Below are positions 35,356 through 44,040 of a DNA stretch of 64,000 nucleotides, piece after piece (the first letter of the stretch is position 1; each line of letters begins with the position of its first letter). This DNA is from an uncultured Paracoccaceae bacterium (lineage in GTDB: Bacteria; Pseudomonadota; Alphaproteobacteria; Rhodobacterales; Rhodobacteraceae). The stretch lies in contig CANNFR010000010.1 in the NCBI GenBank assembly GCA_947503935.1, positions 186,001-250,000 on the forward strand, in the 5' to 3' direction. Position numbers and translations under genes: made by a program. The notes beneath the pieces were generated by a model. It was given only the letters and a program-made list of their open reading frames with translations, searched no databases and was not told the origin of the DNA.

Positions 35356-36431
35356 TGCGCGATCTGCTGAAGGAACTCATGCTGATCCCCGGGCTCTCGG
35401 GCCATGAGGAACGCGTCGCCACCGCCATTCGCGCGCATCTCGATCGGATCGGCCTGGCCCACCGCACCGATCGGCTGGGCAATGTCATGGCGACTATCGA
35501 GGGTGACGACAGCGCGCCGTCGGTCATGGTCTTCACCCATATGGATCAGTTGGGCTTCATCGTCCGCAAGATCGAAGAGGGCGGCCTGATCCGCCTCGAA
35601 CGCCTGGGCGGTGTGCCAGAGCGCGCGCTGGCCGCCCAGGCTGTGCTGATCTGCGGGTCCAAAGGCGACGTGCCCGGCATCATCGCCAACAAAAGCCACC
35701 ATGCGACCGCCCTGGATGAGAAGTACCGCGTTTTGCCCTATGCCGAGCTTTACGTCGATGCCGGGTTCACCTCGGCGGCTGAGGCGCATCAGGCCGGTAT
35801 CCAGATCGGCACGCCTGTTGTGTATCACCCCCGCATGCTCGATCTGGCCCATGGCCGCGTCGCTGGGTCCGCCATCGATGACCGCGCCGGCTGCGCGGCC
35901 CTTCTTGACCTGGCCGAGCGTCTGACGACCCGCAGCCAGGGCCCCACGATCCACCTGGTCTGGTCGGTGCAGGAGGAGTTCAACCTGCGCGGCGTTCTGC
36001 CGGCCGCCCGGGCGCTCGCCCCCGATATCGCGCTGCAGATCGACCTGATCCTGGCCACTGACACTCCTGATATGGAGGCGCGCGGCGATGTGCGCCTGGG
36101 CGGCGGCCCGGCGATCAGCCTTTATTCCTTCCATGGCCGCGGCACGCTGAACGGGCTGATCCCGCATCCCGCCCTGGTGCGGCTGATCGAGAAGGCGGCG
36201 CAAGCCGCCGACATCTCCCTGCAACGCTCGGCCCATACCGGCGCGCTGACCGAAACCTCGTATGTCCAGCTTGAGGGCCAGGGCATCGCCTGCCTCGATC
36301 TGGGCTTTCCGCTGCGCTATTCCCATTCCGCGCTTGAGGTAATCGACCTGCATGACCTCGAGGCGCTGGTCACCCTTCTCTACGCCGCGCTCGACCGTGT
36401 GGGCCCGGGCTTTTCGCTGGAGCGCACATGA
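35355..36431 (+). CDS. M42-family metallohydrolase, SgcX-like
   Basis: 358 residues from ATG 35355, with an alternative GTG immediately upstream (35352). Two-metal M42 features are GLSGHEERVA, HMDQLGFIV, SAIDDRAGCAALLDLAE, WSVQEEFNLRG, DLILATDTPD and SAHTGALTETSYVQ. M42 enzymes are aminopeptidases or related hydrolases. The closest context match is SgcX of the E. coli sgc sugar locus, which also neighbours SgcQ. It overlaps the BtpA stop by 1 base and the kinase start by 4 bases. Confidence 0.87.
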   Translation: MRDLLKELMLIPGLSGHEERVATAIRAHLDRIGLAHRTDRLGNVMATIEGDDSAPSVMVFTHMDQLGFIVRKIEEGGLIRLERLGGVPERALAAQAVLICGSKGDVPGIIANKSHHATALDEKYRVLPYAELYVDAGFTSAAEAHQAGIQIGTPVVYHPRMLDLAHGRVAGSAIDDRAGCAALLDLAERLTTRSQGPTIHLVWSVQEEFNLRGVLPAARALAPDIALQIDLILATDTPDMEARGDVRLGGGPAISLYSFHGRGTLNGLIPHPALVRLIEKAAQAADISLQRSAHTGALTETSYVQLEGQGIACLDLGFPLRYSHSALEVIDLHDLEALVTLLYAALDRVGPGFSLERT

Positions 36432-37927
36432 TCACACTCGGCATCGATATCGGCACCTTCGAATCCAAGGGCGTTCTGGTCGACGGGCAGGGCAATGTCA
36501 TCGCCGAGGCGCGGGCGCCGCACGAGATGATCGTGCCGCAACCCGGCTGGGCCGAACACCGCGCGGATGAGGATTGGTGGGGCGATTTCGTGCGTCTCAC
36601 GCGGGACCTTTTGGGGCAATCGAAGATCGACCCGAAAGACATCGCCTGCATCGCCACCTCGGCCATCGGCCCTTGCATGCTGCCCGTCGATGCCGCCGGG
36701 CAGCCCCTGATGAACGGCGTGCTCTACGGCGTCGATACCCGCGCGGCGGCCGAGATTGAGGAGCTGACCGCCGCAATTGGCGCCGACACTATTCTCGACC
36801 GCTGCGGCAACGCGCTGACCAGCCAATCGGTCGGCCCCAAGATCCTCTGGCTGAAACGCAATCGCCCCGAGATCTTCGCCGAGACGGCGAAGGTGCTGAC
36901 CTCGACCTCGTACCTCACCTTCCGACTGACCGGCGAGGTTGTGATCGACCACTACACGGCCGCTAATTTCTCGCCTCTCTATGACGTGAGCGCCCTCGAC
37001 TGGACCGCCGATCTGGCCGATATCCTGCCGCCGGACAAACTGCCCCGCCTGATGTGGTCGACCGAGATCGCGGGCCATGTGACGGCGAAAGCGGCGCTGG
37101 AGACCGGCCTTGCCGAGGGCACGCCCGTCACCTGCGGCACGATCGACGCGGCGGCCGAGGCGATCAGCGTGGGCACGCGGGCGCCGGGCGACATGATGAT
37201 GATGTATGGCTCGACCATCTTCATCATCACGCTGACGCCGGACCGGGTCCGCGACCCGCGCCTCTGGTACGCGCCCTGGCTGTTCCCGGGCGAACACGCC
37301 TCGATGGCCGGGCTGGCCACATCCGGCACCCTGACCCACTGGTTCCGCGACCGCTTCGCCCGCGAGTTGCCACGCGAGACGGCCTTCGCCACCCTCGCCG
37401 CCGAGGCCGAGGCGTCGCCTAAGGGCGCGAAGGGTCTGATTTGCCTGCCCTACTTCTCGGGCGAGCGCACGCCAATCCACGACCCCCACGCCAAGGGCGC
37501 CTTTTTCGGCCTCGACCTGACCCACGGGCGCGGCGACCTCTACCGCGCGGTGCTGGAGGGCATCGCCATGGGCACCGCCCACGTGACCAAAACCTATGCC
37601 GAGGCCGGCGCGGCGCCTACCCGCGTCCTGGCCGTCGGCGGGGGCACCAAGAACGCGGTCTGGATGCAAGCGACCTCCGACCTGACCGGCCTGCCGCAGA
37701 TCGTCAGCGACAAGACCCTCGGCGCGAGCTACGGCAACGCCTTTCTCGCCGCCGTGGCGATAGGGCAGGCGGAAAGGGGCGATATCGCGGTCTGGAACCC
37801 CCAGGCGAGGGTCGTAGCGCCAGAGAAGATCGAAGCTTACGGACGGCAATATCCGCTCTTCCGGCAATTATACACGCAGACGAGGGATATCGCCCATGCG
37901 TTGGGGGTGCGCGATGCAGACACCTGA
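36428..37927 (+). CDS. FGGY-family carbohydrate kinase
   Basis: 499 residues, full length for the family. The actin-like ATPase folds show GIDIGTFESKGVLVD at the start, MMMYGSTIFIITL in the middle, and LPYFSGERTPIHDPHAKGAFFGL and AVGGGTKNAVWMQATSDLTG in the C-terminal domain. FGGY kinases phosphorylate xylulose, glycerol, fuculose, erythritol and similar substrates; this one cannot be placed. It overlaps the M42 gene by 4 bases. A kinase here could replace the PTS that supplies phosphate in the enterobacterial sgc locus. Confidence 0.9.
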   Translation: MITLGIDIGTFESKGVLVDGQGNVIAEARAPHEMIVPQPGWAEHRADEDWWGDFVRLTRDLLGQSKIDPKDIACIATSAIGPCMLPVDAAGQPLMNGVLYGVDTRAAAEIEELTAAIGADTILDRCGNALTSQSVGPKILWLKRNRPEIFAETAKVLTSTSYLTFRLTGEVVIDHYTAANFSPLYDVSALDWTADLADILPPDKLPRLMWSTEIAGHVTAKAALETGLAEGTPVTCGTIDAAAEAISVGTRAPGDMMMMYGSTIFIITLTPDRVRDPRLWYAPWLFPGEHASMAGLATSGTLTHWFRDRFARELPRETAFATLAAEAEASPKGAKGLICLPYFSGERTPIHDPHAKGAFFGLDLTHGRGDLYRAVLEGIAMGTAHVTKTYAEAGAAPTRVLAVGGGTKNAVWMQATSDLTGLPQIVSDKTLGASYGNAFLAAVAIGQAERGDIAVWNPQARVVAPEKIEAYGRQYPLFRQLYTQTRDIAHALGVRDADT

Positions 37928-38366
37928 TGCCATCCCGCGCAGGACAATCCTGATCGAGGGCCTGACCCCGGCCCAGATCGTCGCCTTGGATGAGCTGGAA
38001 GACCTCGCCGCCACGGGCGAGCCCATCATTTTTCGTGCGGGCTCAGCCGAACTCCTCGCCCAGTTTTCGATCAAAGACCGCGTGCTGAAGGCCGAGCTTG
38101 CCGTAGTGGAGAGGGGTGGCGAAGGCGTGTTGCCCGTTCTGGTTCGTACCGTTGAACGCGCCGCAGCCCGCCGCAGCATCACCGCCATCGAATGGTGGGT
38201 CTATGCCCGAGATTGCGCCGACCCGAACCCGAAACTTGCGCCGTTGCTTCAGCGGCTGGGGTTCGAGGTCCGTCCCGTGCCGGGCGGTGGCGAGTTCTAC
38301 TGGCGGAGGGTCTCGACCAGTGATCGGCTGGGCTGTATGCAGCCTGACATAAGTGGAGCTCCTTGA
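37914..38366 (+). CDS. Small protein of unknown function after the FGGY kinase
   Basis: 150 residues from ATG 37914, which overlaps the kinase end by 14 bases; ATG 37896 is an alternative. The fold looks alpha/beta, with RTILIEGLTPAQIVALDELED at the front, a central strand region VLPVLVRTVERAAARR and LLQRLGFEVRPVPGGGEFYWRR at the end. The end segment resembles the last strand-helix-strand of GNAT proteins, but an acetyl-CoA loop is not visible. It is probably co-transcribed with the kinase. Confidence 0.65.
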   Translation: MQTPDAIPRRTILIEGLTPAQIVALDELEDLAATGEPIIFRAGSAELLAQFSIKDRVLKAELAVVERGGEGVLPVLVRTVERAAARRSITAIEWWVYARDCADPNPKLAPLLQRLGFEVRPVPGGGEFYWRRVSTSDRLGCMQPDISGAP

Positions 38367-38393
38367 TAGGCCGAGGATGTCACGGGTCCGACC

Positions 38394-38497
38394 CTAGATC
38401 GTTCCCGGTTTCAGCGGAATCGCCAAAACCCTGCCGCGCTACGTGCTCTCGGGCTTTTGGCGACAAGCTGTTTCCTACTGTCCCGGAAACGATCTAG
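38394..38497. repeat. Nested inverted-repeat element between convergent genes
   Basis: Outer arms CTAGATCGTTCCCGG (38394-38408) and CCGGAAACGATCTAG (38483-38497) pair at 14 of 15 positions. Inner arms TCGCCAAAA (38420-38428) and TTTTGGCGA (38455-38463) pair perfectly. The structure, about 100 bases, matches the design of the element at 22000-22097 although the sequences differ. Its right end supplies the stop codon of the minus-strand gene beginning at 38922. Confidence 0.75.
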
Positions 38498-38922
38498 TGG
38501 CCTTCGATCACCATCCGGTGTTCAGACAGAGCTTCTTCCAGCCCAGCCCCATCCAGCAGCATCATCGTCGCGTAGGAAATCGCATAGATCCACCTGTCCA
38601 GTTGGCCGATATCCTCATCAGAGATCAGGTTGTTGCTGGGTGCCATACCCCGTGGTTCAATCCCCCAGGCGCGCGCCCTATGGCAGATCCCCCAGAGGCA
38701 CGCGACGGCCTGACGGCCGACCGTTTCGCCCTGTCCTAGATCATCGGCCAATGCGCCGATACAGGCCATAACCTCTTTGCAATTCTGCTGGATCAAATGG
38801 CCTTTGTAGGGTCGCAGACTGCCCAGAAAGCCCGTACTCCATTTCGGGTTGTGGATATCCCGGTGGTCTCCGGAATGATACATCAGAAGTTCGATTGCTT
38901 CTTCACGGGTCATTGCGGTCAC
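38494..38922 (-). CDS. Soluble protein of unknown function (142 aa)
   Basis: 142 residues, cytoplasmic, mixed helix content (MTREEAIELLMYH, then LIQQNCKEVMACIGALADDLG and WIYAISYATMMLLDGAGLEEALSEH). Natural composition and typical codon use argue it is real. No domain recognised. The stop lies inside the inverted-repeat element at 38394-38497. Confidence 0.65.
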   Translation of the reverse strand: MTAMTREEAIELLMYHSGDHRDIHNPKWSTGFLGSLRPYKGHLIQQNCKEVMACIGALADDLGQGETVGRQAVACLWGICHRARAWGIEPRGMAPSNNLISDEDIGQLDRWIYAISYATMMLLDGAGLEEALSEHRMVIEGH

Positions 38923-38983
38923 TCACAGTTTGGTCCCTCAAACCTTACCATAGGGTGAGGCGAGATCCACGTCGTCAGCGGCG

Positions 38984-39454
38984 TCACCCAGTCCGCGTCG
39001 CACTTGCCAGAAAGCAGCCGCGCATGGCGCTGTGCAGGTGCAGATAGGCCACGTCCGGATCGGCCAGCATCCAGTCAATCGCAGATGCCGCCTCGCGGCC
39101 GTCGATCACGTCGGCGGCGCGCATCAGGTGATCCGCTCCGAATGCGCGCACCGAGATTAGGCGCTGGATCAAGATGTTGGGCACCTCGCCAGGCGCGGGA
39201 TAGGCCTGGGCTGCCGCCTCCCGGACGTAGATCGCGTGTGTGGCGCGGTAGGGCGAGGCCTCGGGCATATGGCTGTAGTTCACCAGAAGAAGACGCTCGC
39301 CCTTGCGCGCCTCGGCCAGGCTGACCCGGCATGGATACCCTGTGTTGTCAGGCGCCGTTATCAGACGGGCATTGTGCTGCGCGAGCTCTCTGTCCGGCAT
39401 CTTGAAGAATGGCGCAAAGGGCTCGGCCGGCAGGGCGTGGATCTGAAACGTCAT
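38984..39454 (-). CDS. DUF1203-family protein
   Basis: 156 residues. ATG 39454 follows GGAGGAG. The DUF1203 pattern is visible: front FQIHALPAEPFAPFF, PCRVSLAEARKGERLLLVNYSH in the middle, the His/Ala-rich SPYRATHAIYVREA, and LHLHSAMRGCFLASA at the end with a conserved Cys. Function of the family is unknown. It stands alone on the minus strand. Confidence 0.82.
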   Translation of the reverse strand: MTFQIHALPAEPFAPFFKMPDRELAQHNARLITAPDNTGYPCRVSLAEARKGERLLLVNYSHMPEASPYRATHAIYVREAAAQAYPAPGEVPNILIQRLISVRAFGADHLMRAADVIDGREAASAIDWMLADPDVAYLHLHSAMRGCFLASATRTG

Positions 39455-39612
39455 CTTGAGGCTCCTCCGGTGCGTTGACCGTTGGAGCCTTAAAGCGCCG
39501 ACCCCGGCCAAGCCGACCCGGATTATGCGCTTTCAAATGGGAAGTGGTTATTGTGACAGCGCAATCACCGCGCGCGCGGCCTAGTGTGTTGTCAAAACAC
39601 TCCCCACCGAAA

Positions 39613-40527
39613 TCACTTTACCGCGCCCGCCGCCATGCCCTTGATGATATACCGCTCCAAGGCGATCGCGATGACGATCAGGGGCAGGATCGCCGCAAAG
39701 CTGAGCGCTGCCATCGCCCACCAGTTGATGCCTTGCGACCCCGTTTGCGAGGCGACCATGACCGGCAGGGTCACCGCGTTGGTCGAGGTCAGGAGGGCGG
39801 CGAAGAAGTACTCGTTCCAGGTCAGCACCAGGCTGAGGATGAAGGCCGCCACCATGCCGGGGAGCGCGATGGGCAGGATGATCGTCAGGAACGCGCCCCA
39901 AATGCCCAGGCCATCGACCAGCGCCGCCTCTTCCAGCTCGGTGGGGATCGAGGCGAATTGATCGCGCATGATCCAGATGACGATGGGAAGCACCGTCAGT
40001 GTGTAGAGCAGGATCAGACCGATCCGTGTGTCGAGCAGCGCCAGTTCCTTGTAAAGCACGAGGAAGGGCAGGGCGAGCACGACCGGCGGCAGGATCAGCT
40101 GGCTGAGGAAGAAGAACGAGATGTCATTGTTGCGCATCGGCCCGAATCTATAGCTGAACCGCGACAGGCCGTAAGCGGCGAGGGATCCCAGCACCACCGC
40201 CAATGTCGAGGCTGACAGTGCCACGATGGTGGAATTCAGGAACCGCTTGAGGAACTCAGCCCGCACCGTGCTTTCCGCCCCGATCGTGTCGGGCGACAAG
40301 CCAAGCGACCGCCAGCCCAGCCATTTCGGCGTGTAGTCGACCCAAGGCACCATGTTGCCGCGCATCACGTCGGGGGCCATCTTGAAGCTGGTCGTGATGG
40401 TCCAGTAGATCGGAAAAAGGCAGATGAGCGCCCAGAGGATCAGAACGCCATAGGTCGCCCCGCGCCCCAGCCACCACTTGGCGCGAAAGCTGCGATCGGC
40501 CTCGCTGTCATGAAAGATCTGGGTCAT
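39613..40527 (-). CDS. Carbohydrate ABC transporter permease (MalG-like)
   Basis: 304 residues with six membrane spans. The EAA loop is PTELEEAALVDGLGIWGAFLTIILPIALPG, the hallmark of MalG-type permeases. It opens with a 25-residue cytoplasmic segment. It starts 1 base after the partner permease gene. No ATPase or binding protein adjoins, so the substrate is unknown; the operator upstream of the pair suggests the same regulator as the fucose-type cluster. Confidence 0.93.
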   Translation of the reverse strand: MTQIFHDSEADRSFRAKWWLGRGATYGVLILWALICLFPIYWTITTSFKMAPDVMRGNMVPWVDYTPKWLGWRSLGLSPDTIGAESTVRAEFLKRFLNSTIVALSASTLAVVLGSLAAYGLSRFSYRFGPMRNNDISFFFLSQLILPPVVLALPFLVLYKELALLDTRIGLILLYTLTVLPIVIWIMRDQFASIPTELEEAALVDGLGIWGAFLTIILPIALPGMVAAFILSLVLTWNEYFFAALLTSTNAVTLPVMVASQTGSQGINWWAMAALSFAAILPLIVIAIALERYIIKGMAAGAVK

Positions 40528-40528
40528 C

Positions 40529-41635
40529 CTAATACCTCGGCCGCATCCAGCGATCGGCCGCCTTCATCAGGATGGTCATGGCGATGACGATCAGCACCAG
40601 ATAGACCATCGCCAGAAGGGTGCCGTAGCCCACATTCGACCGGTCGCGATATTCACGGAAGATGAAACTGGTCACCGAATCCGTCGCCCCTCCCGGCCCG
40701 CCCGAGGTGACGTTGATGATGATGTCGGCCAGCTTCAGCTTGAAGATGATGCGGATCAGGATCGCGGTGATCGAGACTGGCAGCATCAGGGGAAACGTCA
40801 CCTCCCAGAACGATTTCCAGGGGCTGGCGCCATCGACCTTTGCGGCCTCGTGCAACTCCTTCGGGATCGCCTGAAGGCCTGCCAGGATCATGATCATCAT
40901 GAAGGGGATGAAGGTCCAGGCGTCCATCGCCATGATCATGAACCGCGCGATTTCGGGCGAGCCGAAGAATGAGGGGTTGTCCCATCCAAGCTCGCGCGCC
41001 AGCCGGGCGAGGGGGCCAAAGCGCGGCTCAAGCATCGATTTGCCGATCATCCAACTGACCGCGACGGGCGACAGCATCAGGGGCAGCAGGAATGCCACAC
41101 GGAAGAACTTGCGCGCCCGGATCTGGCTGTTCAGAAGCAGGGCCAGGCCAAAGGCGATGGCATATTCCACCAAGATCGCCAGCGTGTACCAGACCATGTT
41201 CAGGAGTGCGTTCCAGTAAAACGGATCGGCCCACATCTGCCGGACATTGTCGAGCCCATTGAACTTGCGCCCCGAGATCGAGGCGAGGTTCCAATCGGTG
41301 AAGGCGATGGTCAGCCCGAAGATCAGCGGAAAGATCACCATCGCCACGGTGAAGAGCGCCGCCGGCAGCACGAAGACCAGCCGCTTGCCCTGTTCACCCT
41401 TCAAGATGATCTGCCCCCAGCAGAGGCCGGCGCCCCAGGTGGCATAGGCGTACAGCGTTGGCCGCCATGAGGTGAAGCCCATGTCAATTCGGTCTGCCGC
41501 ATCAAGGGCTTGCAAAAGCGCAACCAGCATCAGCAGCCCAAACGCCCCCCACATGACCGCGCGTCCCGCCATCCGCCGGCGGGGCGTTATGTCATCGGCG
41601 GTCACGACGTGGAGAAGATCGCCAGGGGTGCTCAT
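40529..41635 (-). CDS. Carbohydrate ABC transporter permease (MalF-like)
   Basis: 368 residues. After a short cytoplasmic front come about seven or eight hydrophobic spans. The EAA loop is KELHEAAKVDGASPWKSFWEVTFPLMLP. Size and order (F before G) fit a CUT1 sugar importer. ATG 41635 lies directly after the palindrome CTAACATGTTAG on its strand, leaving no Shine-Dalgarno, so the mRNA may be leaderless or the real start may lie further in. Confidence 0.92.
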   Translation of the reverse strand: MSTPGDLLHVVTADDITPRRRMAGRAVMWGAFGLLMLVALLQALDAADRIDMGFTSWRPTLYAYATWGAGLCWGQIILKGEQGKRLVFVLPAALFTVAMVIFPLIFGLTIAFTDWNLASISGRKFNGLDNVRQMWADPFYWNALLNMVWYTLAILVEYAIAFGLALLLNSQIRARKFFRVAFLLPLMLSPVAVSWMIGKSMLEPRFGPLARLARELGWDNPSFFGSPEIARFMIMAMDAWTFIPFMMIMILAGLQAIPKELHEAAKVDGASPWKSFWEVTFPLMLPVSITAILIRIIFKLKLADIIINVTSGGPGGATDSVTSFIFREYRDRSNVGYGTLLAMVYLVLIVIAMTILMKAADRWMRPRY

Positions 41636-41649
41636 GCTAACATGTTAGT
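41636..41649. promoter_or_regulatory. GntR-type operator, copy 2
   Basis: GCTAACATGTTAGT carries the same CTAACATGTTAG core (12-bp perfect palindrome) as the site at 28673-28686. As there, it ends exactly at the start codon of the controlled gene (ATG at 41635, minus strand). A shared GntR regulator is the simplest explanation. Confidence 0.7.
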
Positions 41650-41780
41650 GGCGGGGCGTGTGGTTGGAAAGAGCTTTGCGTGCCGGCCGGTCAATCTTCT
41701 GCGGCGCCCATATTGCAAGACGCAAGGTTTGCCGCGTGGTCTTGCGGATGCAAACCGATCCCCGCCCTTACCCGATCATG

Positions 41781-41805
41781 AAAAAGGGCGCCCCGAAAGG
41801 CGCCC
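41781..41805 (-). terminator. glnA rho-independent terminator
   Basis: On the minus strand GGGCGCC and GGCGCCC form a 7-bp stem with a 6-base loop, followed by TTTTT. It is 28 bases after the glnA stop codon. Confidence 0.85.
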
Positions 41806-41832
41806 CGATCTGTTGGTCTGCCAAGACGTGCT

Positions 41833-43251
41833 TTAGCAGCTGTAATACATCTGGAACTCGACCGGATGCGGGGTGTGCTCGTAGGCGTAGACCTCTTCCC
41901 ACTTCAGCTCCATATAGCCCTCAATCTGATCCTTGGTGAAGACATCGCCTTGCAGCAGGAAGTCATGATCGGCCTCAAGCGCTTCCAGCGCCTCGCGGAG
42001 CGATCCGCAGACGGTGGGGATCTGCGCCAGCTCTTCCGGCGGCAGGTCGTAGAGGTCCTTGTCGGAAGACGGGCCGGGGTCGATCTTGTTCTTGATGCCG
42101 TCAAGGCCGGCCATCAAAAGCGCCGAGAAGCACAGATACGGGTTCGCCGACGGGTCGGGGAAGCGGGCCTCGACACGCTTGGCCTTGGGGCTTTCCGTCC
42201 ATGGGATGCGCACGCAGCCCGACCGGTTGCGCGCCGAGTAGGCGCGCAGAACAGGCGCCTCAAAGCCCGGGATCAGGCGTTTGTAGCTGTTGGTCGAGGG
42301 GTTGGTGAAGGCATTCAGCGTTTTGGCGTGCTTCAGAAGGCCGCCGATGAAGTAAAGCGCCTCCTGGCTCAGATCGGCATATTTGTCGCCGGCAAACAAG
42401 GGCTTGCCGTCTTTCCAGATCGACATGTTCACATGCATGCCGGTACCGTTGTCGCCTTTCAGGGGCTTGGGCATGAACGTCGCCGATTTGCCGTAGGAAT
42501 GCGCCACGTTGTGGATGACGTATTTGTATTTCTGCAGCTCATCGGCCTGATGGGTCAGCGAGCCGAAGATCAGCCCCAGCTCGTGCTGGTTCGAGGCGAC
42601 TTCGTGGTGGTGCTTGTCCACCTTCATGCCCATGCGCTTCATGGTCGACAGCATTTCCGAGCGCAGGTCCTGCGCCGGGTCCACGGGGTTGACCGGGAAG
42701 TAGCCGCCCTTCACGCCGGGGCGGTGGCCCATATTGCCGATGCCCATCGTGTCACGGTAATCGGTATCGGTATTCCAGGCGCCGTCCACTGCATCCAGCT
42801 CGACGGACACCTTGTTCATCGCCACCGAATAGCGCACGTCGTCAAAGACGAAGAACTCCGCCTCGGGGCCGAAATAGGACACATCGCCGATGCCCGAGGA
42901 TTTCAGGTAAGCCTCGGCCTTGACGGCGGTTCCGCGGGGATCACGGCTATAGGCCTCGCCGGTGTCGGGCTCAAGCACGTTACAATGCACACACAGCGTC
43001 TTTTCGGCATAGAACGGGTCGATATAGGCGCTGTCGGTATCGGGCATCAGCTTCATGTCCGACTGGTCGATCGACTTCCAGCCCGCGATGGACGAGCCGT
43101 CGAACATGAACCCCTCGTCGAGGAAATCCTCATCGACCTGATCGCTCAGAACCGTCACATGCTGCAGCTTGCCGCGCGGATCGGTAAAGCGGATGTCGAC
43201 ATATTCGACCTCCTCGTCCTTGATCGTCTTTAGTACGTCTTTCTTGCTCAT
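41833..43251 (-). CDS. glnA: Glutamine synthetase type I
   Basis: 472 residues, normal for GSI-beta. Active-site segments are [26 protein letters not shown], the His/Glu-rich [10 protein letters not shown], and [18 protein letters not shown]. The adenylylation site is Tyr401 (DLYDLPPEE), so activity is controlled by GlnE. It combines ammonia with glutamate using ATP. ATG 43251 (MSKKDVLK) was chosen. It follows glnB by 42 bases in the conserved glnBA order and ends at a strong terminator. Confidence 0.98.
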   Translation of the reverse strand: MSKKDVLKTIKDEEVEYVDIRFTDPRGKLQHVTVLSDQVDEDFLDEGFMFDGSSIAGWKSIDQSDMKLMPDTDSAYIDPFYAEKTLCVHCNVLEPDTGEAYSRDPRGTAVKAEAYLKSSGIGDVSYFGPEAEFFVFDDVRYSVAMNKVSVELDAVDGAWNTDTDYRDTMGIGNMGHRPGVKGGYFPVNPVDPAQDLRSEMLSTMKRMGMKVDKHHHEVASNQHELGLIFGSLTHQADELQKYKYVIHNVAHSYGKSATFMPKPLKGDNGTGMHVNMSIWKDGKPLFAGDKYADLSQEALYFIGGLLKHAKTLNAFTNPSTNSYKRLIPGFEAPVLRAYSARNRSGCVRIPWTESPKAKRVEARFPDPSANPYLCFSALLMAGLDGIKNKIDPGPSSDKDLYDLPPEELAQIPTVCGSLREALEALEADHDFLLQGDVFTKDQIEGYMELKWEEVYAYEHTPHPVEFQMYYSC

Positions 43252-43293
43252 CTGGCCTTCACCCCTTCGCAAAGTTGAAATCTTTCACGCACC

Positions 43294-43668
<375 letters not shown>

Positions 43669-43743
43669 TCAGATCACTTCCCCTGACGGGGAACAATCCG
43701 GCAGCCTCCGCTGGGGCAAGCAGGGTTGGCAATTCATTCCCAT

Positions 43744-43762
43744 GTGCACAAAATTTATGCAC
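43744..43762. promoter_or_regulatory. Inverted repeat upstream of glnB
   Basis: GTGCA-N9-TGCAC, with an AT-rich centre in a GC-rich region. It is about 112 bases before the glnB start codon. Its half-sites resemble those of NtrC (GCAC/GTGC), which controls glnB in many alphaproteobacteria, but the spacing differs from the enteric consensus. The rest of the 296-base gap 43633-43928 shows no gene. Confidence 0.4.
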
Positions 43763-43928
43763 TTCGCCCCCATATTGTGCTGATTGAGAACATCAGAATT
43801 TCAGGAAGCCCGGGGCATCTACATGTCGGGGGTTCTACGAAATTTCGCGAAACCGCCACAGAAGTGTCCAACTGCGCGCGGACATGTTTGCTGTCGGATG
43901 TCACGTCCACAGGCCGAGGGAACTGTAC

Positions 43929-44036
43929 ATGGATCGTACTCTCGTCGTCGGCGTGGTGTTCATCGTTCTTATCCTGATGAACCTGGATAAGTCTGTTGGA
44001 TTGCAGGGCAGATCGCCGGGGAAACAGCAAAGGTAA
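43929..44036 (+). CDS. 35-residue membrane peptide upstream of the DUF2314 gene
   Basis: ATG 43929 to TAA 44034. One hydrophobic span (LVVGVVFIVLILMNL, about residues 5-19) is followed by a basic tail (GRSPGKQQR). A GAGGGA ribosome site lies 7 bases upstream. The stop is 4 bases before the next ATG, so the two are probably translated from one mRNA. Function unknown. Confidence 0.6.
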   Translation: MDRTLVVGVVFIVLILMNLDKSVGLQGRSPGKQQR

Positions 44037-44040
44037 TTCC

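Noticed and set aside
39541-39612. AGTGT..ACACT hairpin after the permease genes as a terminator
   Set aside because: Stem too short and no adequate T run on the minus strand.
41866-43233. 455-codon open frame on the plus strand
   Set aside because: It is antisense to glnA, where high GC suppresses stop codons; glnA has complete motifs.
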